Shown here piece after piece: positions 57,948 through 64,000 of a stretch of 64,000 bases of DNA (position 1 is the first letter of the stretch; the number at the start of each line of letters is the position of its first letter). A model generated the notes under the pieces. That model saw nothing but the letters and a program-made list of their open reading frames with translations, was not told the DNA's origin and searched no databases. This DNA is from Streptomyces griseoviridis (GTDB taxonomy: Bacteria; Actinomycetota; Actinomycetes; Streptomycetales; Streptomycetaceae). The stretch is from the NCBI GenBank assembly GCA_014649155.1, contig BMSM01000001.1, positions 434,001-498,000 on the forward strand, read 5' to 3'. Both the position numbers and the translations under genes were made by a program.

Positions 57948-59105
57948 GTGGCGGTGCGGGAGTTCGTGGTCGAGGCCGACGGCGGGTCACGGGGCAACCC
58001 GGGCCCGGCCGGGTACGGCGCGGTGGTGCGGGACGCGGCGACGGGGGAGACCCTGACGGAGGCCGCCGAGTACCTGGGCGTCGCCACCAACAACGTCGCC
58101 GAGTACCGGGGCCTGCTGGCCGGCCTGCGCGCCGCGCACGCCCTCGACCCGGCGGCGACGGTCCGCGTCCGGATGGACTCCAAGCTGGTCGTCGAGCAGA
58201 TGTCGGGCCGCTGGAAGATCAAGCACCCCGGCATGAAGCCGCTCGCCACCGAGGCCCGGTCGGTCTTCCCGCCGGACCGGGTGACGTACGAGTGGATTCC
58301 GCGCGCCGAGAACAAGCACGCCGACCGGCTCGCCAACGAGGCGATGGACGCGGGCGCCCGCGGTGAGCGGTGGTCTCCGTCGGCCTCCACGGCGGAACTG
58401 GACCATCCCGGCGCTCCGGGGGCCGCGGACGTGAGCGCGGCGCAGGCGGTCGCCGCCCCCGGCTGGGGACCCCCGGACCTGGGCGCCCCCGCCACCTTCG
58501 TGCTGCTCCGGCACGGCGAGACCCCGCTCACCCCGCAGAAGCGTTTCTCGGGCAGCGGCGGCAGCGACCCCGCCCTGTCGGCCGCGGGCCGCGAGCAGGC
58601 CGAACGGGCCGCCGCCGCCCTCGCCCGGCGCGGCACCGTCCAGGCGGTCGTGACCTCCCCGCTGGCCCGCACCCGGGAGACCGCCGCGATCGTCGCCGCC
58701 CGGCTGGGCCTCGGCGTCACGGTGGAGGAGGGCCTGCGCGAGACCGACTTCGGCGCCTGGGAGGGCCTCACCTTCGCCGAGGTGCGCGAACGCCACCCCG
58801 AGGACCTCGACGCCTGGCTGGCCTCCCCGGACGCCGCGCCCACCGGCGGCGGCGAGAGCTTCGCGACCACCGGTGCCCGGATCGCCGCGACCCGCGACAA
58901 GCTCGTCGCCGCCCACGCCGGCCGCACCGTCCTGCTGGTCTCGCACGTGACGCCGATCAAGACGCTCGTCCAGCTCGCGCTCGGCGCGCCCGCCGAGTCG
59001 CTGTTCCGCATGGAACTGTCCGCCGCGTCGCTCTCCGCGGTGGCCTACTACGCCGACGGCGGCGCCAGCCTCCGGCTCTTCAACGACACGTCACACCTGC
59101 GCTGA
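57948..59105 (+). CDS. Bifunctional RNase H type I / acid phosphatase (histidine phosphatase)
   Basis: 385 residues. N-terminal RNase HI-like domain (1-150): FVVEADGGSRGNPGPAGYGAVVRD, EYRGLLAGLRAAHAL, VRMDSKLVVEQMSGRWKIKHPGM, ENKHADRLANEAMD (D-E-D-D catalytic residues). C-terminal histidine phosphatase (about 180-385): FVLLRHGETPLTPQKRFSG (RHG), TSPLARTRETAAIVAARL, ETDFGAWEGLT, and LLVSHVTPIKTLVQ. The Mycobacterium homolog Rv2228c has RNase H and alpha-ribazole phosphatase activities. GTG 57948, 11 nt after the zinc ribbon stop. Same operon as Nif3 and the zinc ribbon gene. Confidence 0.94.
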   Translation: MAVREFVVEADGGSRGNPGPAGYGAVVRDAATGETLTEAAEYLGVATNNVAEYRGLLAGLRAAHALDPAATVRVRMDSKLVVEQMSGRWKIKHPGMKPLATEARSVFPPDRVTYEWIPRAENKHADRLANEAMDAGARGERWSPSASTAELDHPGAPGAADVSAAQAVAAPGWGPPDLGAPATFVLLRHGETPLTPQKRFSGSGGSDPALSAAGREQAERAAAALARRGTVQAVVTSPLARTRETAAIVAARLGLGVTVEEGLRETDFGAWEGLTFAEVRERHPEDLDAWLASPDAAPTGGGESFATTGARIAATRDKLVAAHAGRTVLLVSHVTPIKTLVQLALGAPAESLFRMELSAASLSAVAYYADGGASLRLFNDTSHLR

Positions 59106-59168
59106 GGCGCCGCACACGTGCGCCGCGCCGAGACACGGCACGCCTGCGGCCGGGACGCCTGAGGCACC

Positions 59169-59822
59169 TCACACCCGCGCCGAGCGGCGCAGCTCCGCCG
59201 CCTCGCGGGCCAGTTCCTCGACCCGGCCCCAGTCCCGGCCGGCCACCGCGTTCGCGGGCAGCATCCAACTGCCGCCCACACAGCCGACGTTGGGCAGCGC
59301 CAGGTACTCCGGAGCCGAGCCCGGCCCGATCCCGCCGGTCGGGCAGAACCGCGCCTGCGGCAGCGGCGAGGCCAGCGCCTTGAGATAGGCGGTGCCGCCG
59401 GCCGCCTCGGCGGGGAAGAACTTCATCTCCCGCACCCCGCGCTCCAGCAGCGCCACCACCTCCGACGTGGTCGACACCCCCGGCAGGAACGGCACCCCGG
59501 ACGCCCGCATCGCCGTCAGCAGCGTGTCCGTCCACCCCGGGCTGACCAGGAACCGCGCCCCGGCCGCCACGGCCTCGTCCACCTGGGCGGGCGTGATGAC
59601 GGTCCCGGCGCCGACCACCGCCTCCGGCACCTCGGCCGCGATCGCCGCGATGGCACCGAGGGCGGCCGGCGTCCGCAGCGTGACCTCGATGGCGGGCAGC
59701 CCCCCGGCCACCAGCGCCCGCGCCAGCGGCACGGCGTCGGCGACGTCCCCGACGACCACGACGGGCACGACGGGCGCGAGGTCCAGCACGGAGACGGAGG
59801 GCGAGGGCAGCGCAGAGGTCAT
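59169..59822 (-). CDS. eda: KHG/KDPG aldolase
   Basis: 217 residues, TIM-barrel. VPLARALVAGGLPAIEVTLRTPAAL holds the catalytic Glu, VGAGTVITPAQVDEAVAAGARFLVSPG the conserved Gly/Thr, and GVREMKFFPAEAAGGTAYLKALASPLPQARFCPTGGIGPG the Schiff-base Lys (M-K-F-F-P-A-E) and the phosphate-binding loop. It cleaves 2-keto-3-deoxy-6-phosphogluconate to pyruvate and glyceraldehyde 3-phosphate. ATG at 59820-59822. Isolated from other Entner-Doudoroff genes, as in several Streptomyces. Confidence 0.94.
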   Translation of the reverse strand: MTSALPSPSVSVLDLAPVVPVVVVGDVADAVPLARALVAGGLPAIEVTLRTPAALGAIAAIAAEVPEAVVGAGTVITPAQVDEAVAAGARFLVSPGWTDTLLTAMRASGVPFLPGVSTTSEVVALLERGVREMKFFPAEAAGGTAYLKALASPLPQARFCPTGGIGPGSAPEYLALPNVGCVGGSWMLPANAVAGRDWGRVEELAREAAELRRSARV

Positions 59823-59884
59823 GCCCACATCGTGCCCACGAGTCGTACACCGCGCAATGGGCGTTGCGCAGCATGCAACGTCCG

Positions 59885-60667
59885 TCAGTGGACCTCGTCC
59901 ACCAGCACATCCAGCGACCAGGCCCGCCCGGCCTTCCCGGGCGCCTCGGCCTCCACGACGTACCCCAGATCCCGCAGCGCCTCCACCAGCTCCGCCGGGC
60001 TCCCGGGCGCGGCCCCCGTCTCCAGCAGACTCCGTACGATCCGCCCCTTGGTCGCCTTGTTGAAGTGGCTGACCACCTTCCGCGTCGGCGCGTGCAGCAC
60101 CCGTACCGACGCCGTCCGCCCGGCCACCTCGCCCTTGGGCTTCCAGGCCGCCGCGTACGCCGCCGACCGCAGGTCCAGCACCAGCCCGTCCCCGGCCGCC
60201 TCCGGCAGCACCTCGGCCATCGGCGCCCGCCAGTGCGCGGCCAGCGCGCCGAGCCCCGGCAGCCTGACCCCCATCGAACACCGGTAGGAGGGAATCCGGT
60301 CGGTCACGCGGACCGCCCCCCACAGCCCGGAGAAGACCAGCAGCTCCCGCCCGGCCCGCCGCCTGGCCCCGGCGTCCAGCGAAGCCAGGCCCAGCGCGTC
60401 GTACAGCACCCCGGTGTAGATCTCCCCGGCGGGCCGCGCCCCGGCCGTCCGCAGCCCGGCGTTCTTGCCGACCTCCCCGCGCAGCCCCGCGCTGAGCCCG
60501 AGCACCTCCCGCGCCTTCTCCTCGTCCCCGGCGCACAGCTCGACCAGCTCATCGAGCACGGCCGCCCGCGCCCCGGCCAGCCCCGGCAACGACAACGACT
60601 CCGGCTCCAGCGGCCCGCCCCGCCCGGACGGTGCCTTCCCCTCGGACGGCGGCAGCAGGACAAGCAC
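59885..60667 (-). CDS. yaaA: Peroxide stress protein YaaA (DUF328)
   Basis: 260 residues. Starts VLVLLPPSEGKAPSGRGGPLEPESLSLPGL, the LLPPSEGK signature, and continues with VLYDALGLASLD and FSGLWGAVRVTDRIPSYRCSMGVRLPGLG, plus SHFNKATKGRIVRSLLE near the C-terminus, all diagnostic. E. coli YaaA limits intracellular iron during peroxide stress. GTG 60665-60667 has AAGGAG 5 nt upstream. Followed 62 nt downstream by eda on the same strand. Confidence 0.95.
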   Translation of the reverse strand: MLVLLPPSEGKAPSGRGGPLEPESLSLPGLAGARAAVLDELVELCAGDEEKAREVLGLSAGLRGEVGKNAGLRTAGARPAGEIYTGVLYDALGLASLDAGARRRAGRELLVFSGLWGAVRVTDRIPSYRCSMGVRLPGLGALAAHWRAPMAEVLPEAAGDGLVLDLRSAAYAAAWKPKGEVAGRTASVRVLHAPTRKVVSHFNKATKGRIVRSLLETGAAPGSPAELVEALRDLGYVVEAEAPGKAGRAWSLDVLVDEVH

Positions 60668-60775
60668 ACGTACTCCTTGGATCTCGTTCCGGGGTTCCGG
60701 GACAGGGTACGGCTCCGCGACCCGGCTCCGGCTCGGACCGGTACGTCCCGCCCGGTACCATGGTCCCCACGGCAG

Positions 60776-61181
60776 ACGAGCCGGGCGGACGGCCGCGTGG
60801 AGTTCCCTTCGGGGGCTCCCCGAGGAACGTCCGGGCTCCACAGGGCAGGGTGATGGCTAACGGCCACCCGGGGTGACCCGCGGGACAGTGCCACAGAAAG
60901 CAGACCGCCGAGGGCTCCGGCCCCCGGTAAGGGTGAAACGGTGGTGTAAGAGACCACCAGTGCCCAGGGCGACCTGGGCAGCTAGGTAAACCCCACCCGG
61001 AGCAAGGTCAAGAAGGAAGCACCCCGGTGCTTCTGCGCGGACGATCGAGGGCGGCCCGCCCGAGTCCGCGGGTAGACCGCTGGAGGCCGGCGGCAACGCC
61101 GGTCCTAGATGGATGGCCGTCACCGGCCGGTCCGCGAGGACCGACCGGGACAGAACCCGGCGTACAGCCCGACTCGTCTGC
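60776..61181 (+). ncRNA. rnpB: RNase P RNA (bacterial type A)
   Basis: Starts ACGAGCCGGGCGG and ends near CCCGACTCGTCTGCC, so the terminal helix P1 (ACGAG/CTCGT) closes a 405-nt molecule. The conserved P4 strand GAGGAACGTCCGGGCTCC, the ACAGAAAGCAGACCGCC block, AGGGTGAAACGGTGGTGTAAGAGACC, and the P4 partner ACAGAACCCGGCGTACAG are all present in order. It is the catalytic subunit that matures tRNA 5' ends. Confidence 0.96.
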
Positions 61182-61571
61182 CGCTCAGGGCTTCTGGCCA
61201 GTACAAACGGAGGTCAGAGGCGTTTTCTCCATGCAGGTGGGTGTCGCCGGACCCGGTTCCTTACCAGTTCGAACGGGATCGTGCGTCGACGTACGTAGCC
61301 ACGAAGGTGGCCATGCCTTGCGGCGTTGGCGAGTCCGCGAACCGGGCGCCTGCCTGTCCCAGGGCCTTCTGCGGGGGAGCGAGCGGCGTGTTGACTCTTT
61401 CTGGCCACCCAGGCGTTCCTCAGGGTTTGGAGGCGTCCTCGGACAGGACGTCGCCTCATTGGGATCTTGGGTAGTCTGCACCGCGTGGCGTGATGTACCG
61501 CCGGGGAGCGCTACGGCCGCATGGACAATGCGCGGGTCGCGCGCCAGACGCCGAGGGGGAGCGAGGACGCC
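61182..61571 (+). other. 390-bp region between rnpB and the Ser/Thr kinase gene
   Basis: No convincing ORF on either strand, although several shadow frames exist. Contains the -35-like TTGACT at 61391 and -10-like TAGTCT at 61472, not spaced as one promoter. Presumably the kinase promoter. Confidence 0.4.
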
Positions 61572-62738
61572 GTGGAACCGTTGAGGAGTGACGACCCCAC
61601 TCACATCGGGGGCTTTACGCTGCGCGGCCATATCGGCTCCGGCGGTATGGGCCGGGTGTACCTCGGTGAGTCACCCGCCGGACAGCAGGTCGCCGTCAAG
61701 GTCATCAAGTCGTCCGTTCTGGACACCGAGACCCGCAGCAGGTTCGTCCTCGAAGTGGAGAATCTCAGGAAAGTCTTCGGTCCCCGCGTCGCCGCCTTCG
61801 CGGGCGCCGACCCGCTAGCCGACCAGCCCTGGCTCGCCGTCGACTACGTTCCGGGCCCCGATCTCCTGCGCCACGTCCGCGACCACGGCACGCTCCCGCT
61901 CGTCGAGACCGCGAGCCTCGGTGCGCTGCTCGCCGAGGGACTCACCTCCGTCCACCAGGCGCAGCTCCTGCACCGGGACCTCAAGCCACAGAACATCCTG
62001 CTCGGCCCCGACGGTCCCAAGGTGATCGACTTCGGACTCGCGGTGCTCGCGGAACGCCGTACGACACTGACCGCGACGGGTGTCGTGGTCGGCAGCGTCC
62101 TGTGCATGCCGCCCGAGCAGGCGGAGGGCACTCACCAACTGACCCCGGCGGCGGACGTGTACGCCCTCGGCGTGGTGCTCCTCTTCGCCGCCACCGGCCA
62201 CTACCCGTACGACGGTGACAACTGGCTCGCGGTCGCGGCCCGGATCGGCGATCCGCAGCAGGCCCCCGACCTGACAGGGCTGCCTACGGAACTGACGCCC
62301 GTCGTGTCCTCGATGCTCGCCTTCGACCCGACCGACCGCCCCTCCCTCCCGGACGTCACGGGAGCACTGGTGGCCGTCCTCAACGGTTCCGGCGTCTCCG
62401 CCCGGCAGGCCAGGCAACGGCTGATCGCACGGACGGCGCCGCATGCCGACGGCCGACTGGTGCCGCCTCCGGGACCGATCGCCGAGTACGTGCCCACGGT
62501 CGTCGACCCGGTCGCGCCGCCCGCGGGGCAACAGCCGGACACCGACCACGCGGACGTTCCGGCGAAGGCGGATGCCCACGTCCCGCCATCGCCGACCCCG
62601 CGCCCCGTCGTGTCGCGGCCCCGGACGCCCCGCGGCCGCACCCCGGACGCCGCCACGGCCCACGACGTCGCCGAGGCCCTGCGCTCCGCCTATGCCAAGG
62701 AGGCCGCCTTCGTTCCGGCCCGTGGTGGAGGCCGCTGA
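61572..62738 (+). CDS. Serine/threonine protein kinase (PknB-like, no external sensor)
   Basis: 388 residues. Kinase domain 10-275: glycine loop GHIGSGGMGRVYLG, Lys43 (VAVKVIK), LLHRDLKPQNILL, VIDFGLAV, and the APE-equivalent MPPEQAEG. The C-terminal 110 residues are Pro-rich and disordered, with no membrane helix or PASTA repeats, so it is cytoplasmic. The GTG at 61572 (MEPLRSDDPTHIGGF) is chosen with GAGG at 5-nt spacing; 'MEPLRSDDP' starts are common in Streptomyces kinases. An ATG at 61521 would add 17 residues. It precedes a helicase gene in the same direction by 283 bp, but link is unclear. Confidence 0.9.
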   Translation: MEPLRSDDPTHIGGFTLRGHIGSGGMGRVYLGESPAGQQVAVKVIKSSVLDTETRSRFVLEVENLRKVFGPRVAAFAGADPLADQPWLAVDYVPGPDLLRHVRDHGTLPLVETASLGALLAEGLTSVHQAQLLHRDLKPQNILLGPDGPKVIDFGLAVLAERRTTLTATGVVVGSVLCMPPEQAEGTHQLTPAADVYALGVVLLFAATGHYPYDGDNWLAVAARIGDPQQAPDLTGLPTELTPVVSSMLAFDPTDRPSLPDVTGALVAVLNGSGVSARQARQRLIARTAPHADGRLVPPPGPIAEYVPTVVDPVAPPAGQQPDTDHADVPAKADAHVPPSPTPRPVVSRPRTPRGRTPDAATAHDVAEALRSAYAKEAAFVPARGGGR

Positions 62739-63021
62739 CCACCGGTCACCCCAGGCCGGGCGAAGCGGCCGCGGCGCGGCAGCGGCCGTGAAGGGGAGCG
62801 GCGGCGTCGGTATGCGGCCGCGCCACGCGGGCAAGACCAGCCACGACGGCGCCGCCGACGAGCGACGGCAGACCACGGCCCCGGGGCACAGCCGGGGGTC
62901 GGCGGTCGGCCGGGCACTCGGTTCCCGCAGCGACCTGCACGGTCAGCATCCGCCGTGGAAGACTTGCGCGGTATTTCGACCACTTCCCGTACGACAGTGC
63001 GCAGGACGCGGAGGCAGCAGG

Positions 63022-64000
63022 GTGACCCACCAGCCGGACATCTCGGAGTCCAGGTTCCCGCCGGGGGCCCAGATCCTCGTACGGGACGAGGAGTGGCTGG
63101 TGAAGAACGTCACCCCGAGCCGGGACGGCGCCAAGATCGAGGCGGTCGGGGTCTCGGAGTTCGTCCGCGACGAGACGGCCGTCTTCTTCACCGAGATCGA
63201 GCGTCTGGCCGGTGACGAGGTCAGGCTCCTCGACCCGGAGGACACCGAGCTGGTCGAGGACCCCACCGACCACTTCCGCCGCAGCCGTCTCTTCCTCGAA
63301 GCCCTGCTGCGCAAGACGCCGCTCCCGCAGACCGAGCGCGGCCTGGCGCTCGCCGACCGCTTCCTCGTCGACCCGCTCAGCTACCAGCAGCGCCCCGCCG
63401 AACTGGCTCTCTCCCTCGCCAACCTGCGCCCCCGGCTGCTCATCGCCGACGTCGTCGGTCTCGGCAAGACCCTGGAGATCGGCCTCACCCTCGCCGAGCT
63501 GATCCGCCGCGGCAGGGGCGAGCGCATCCTCGTCGTCACCCCGCAGCATGTCCTGGAACAGTTCCAGCACGAGCTGTGGACCCGTTTCTCCATCCCGCTG
63601 ATCCGCCTCGACTCGGTCGGTATCCAGCGCATCCAGCGGGAGATCCCGGCCGGCCGCAACCCCTTCACCCACTACAAGCGGGTCATCGTCTCCGTCGACA
63701 CGCTCAAGAACATCGGCCAGTACCGCCACCACCTGGAGAAGATCCACTGGGACGCGGTGGTCATCGACGAGTCCCACAACCTCATCAACCGCGGCAGCCA
63801 GCGCAACGCCCTCGCCCGCGTCCTCGCCCCCAACACCGACGCCCTGCTGCTGGCCAGCGCCACCCCGCACAACGGCGACGGGAAGTCCTTCGCCGAGCTG
63901 ATCAGCCTGCTCGACCCGGCGGCGATCGCCGATCCGAACGACTACGACGCCGAGAACGACCTCGGCCACCTCTTCATCCGCCGTACGAAGGTCCACCCCG
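63022..64000 (+). CDS. SNF2-type helicase, DISARM DrmD-like, C-terminus beyond window
   Basis: GTG 63022 with GGAGG at 7-nt spacing. 326 residues are visible. N-terminal about 100: PDISESRFPPGAQILVRDEEWLVKNVTPSRDGAKIEAVGVSEFVRDETAVFFTEIERL...VRLLDPEDTELVEDPTDHFRRSRLFLEALLR, which I recall from DrmD of class 1 DISARM. Then motif I LLIADVVGLGKTLEIGL, motif Ia VVTPQHVLEQFQHELW, motif II VVIDESHNLINRG (D-E-S-H), and motif III LLLASATPHNGDGKSF. SNF2 ATPases remodel or translocate on DNA; DrmD is a marker of the phage-restricting DISARM system. The rest and any drmMI/A/B/C genes lie past the edge, so the system call is inference. Confidence 0.82.
   Translation, partial: MTHQPDISESRFPPGAQILVRDEEWLVKNVTPSRDGAKIEAVGVSEFVRDETAVFFTEIERLAGDEVRLLDPEDTELVEDPTDHFRRSRLFLEALLRKTPLPQTERGLALADRFLVDPLSYQQRPAELALSLANLRPRLLIADVVGLGKTLEIGLTLAELIRRGRGERILVVTPQHVLEQFQHELWTRFSIPLIRLDSVGIQRIQREIPAGRNPFTHYKRVIVSVDTLKNIGQYRHHLEKIHWDAVVIDESHNLINRGSQRNALARVLAPNTDALLLASATPHNGDGKSFAELISLLDPAAIADPNDYDAENDLGHLFIRRTKVHP

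Noticed and set aside
61185..61631. 148-codon minus-strand frame between rnpB and the kinase
   Set aside because: Low-complexity Pro/Arg sequence without ribosome site; it overlaps the kinase leader.

Overview
The window is high-GC DNA with GTG and TTG starts, tight 4-bp GTGA gene overlaps, a tRNA without encoded CCA, and family content typical of Streptomyces: a WhiJ-like XRE/DUF397/ATPase set, an ALF-repeat protein, an SCO2322-family protein, and the Nif3 - zinc ribbon - RNase H/phosphatase - KDPG aldolase - YaaA - rnpB run. It reads as a chromosomal segment, mostly conserved core with several accessory blocks. Species cannot be told from the sequence alone.

Layout. 1-19000: tRNA-Val(TAC) and housekeeping or envelope genes: DedA, Cu/Zn SOD-like, DoxX, PhoD-like phosphatase, exported HNH nuclease, a yybP-ykoY (Mn2+) riboswitch ahead of a GDT1/TMEM165 cation exporter, HAD hydrolase, peptidoglycan-binding protein, two MFS transporters, a frameshifted FHA protein, a GT87-PAP2 fusion, and a WhiJ-type regulatory trio whose DUF397 protein carries a 72-bp tandem expansion. 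19058-23037: a 1196-residue exported ALF-repeat protein with a papain-like C-terminal module, and a small gene just downstream that is a good immunity candidate. 23387-27638: secreted proteins, including a trypsin-fold/FG-GAP protein that has lost its catalytic His and Ser, and nadE.

28617-34270: a five-gene operon behind a cobalamin riboswitch. It encodes two exported, membrane-tethered proteins (a squalene-cyclase-like barrel and an SCO2322-type small domain), then EcfT, a fused double ATPase, and an S component. I infer a corrinoid uptake system with a split, transcobalamin-like capture module. A KstR-type TetR gene (34287-35000) is divergent from a GT4 - methyltransferase - cyclase-like operon, and a textbook KstR box lies between them.

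38500-56146: a 90-bp MITE-like inverted-repeat element, an amidase, a MarR/FAD-monooxygenase pair, an MFS pump with an extra C-terminal domain, and a compact biosynthetic block. The block holds a P450, a KASIII-like enzyme, an unrecognised protein, an SDR, a KASII-like enzyme and a CYP102-type self-sufficient P450-reductase, with no ACP or AT in view. A frameshifted MaoC-like gene follows. 56357-62738 returns to core genes (Nif3, zinc ribbon, RNase H/phosphatase, eda, yaaA, rnpB, Ser/Thr kinase). At the right edge a large SNF2-type helicase resembling DISARM DrmD begins and runs out of the window.
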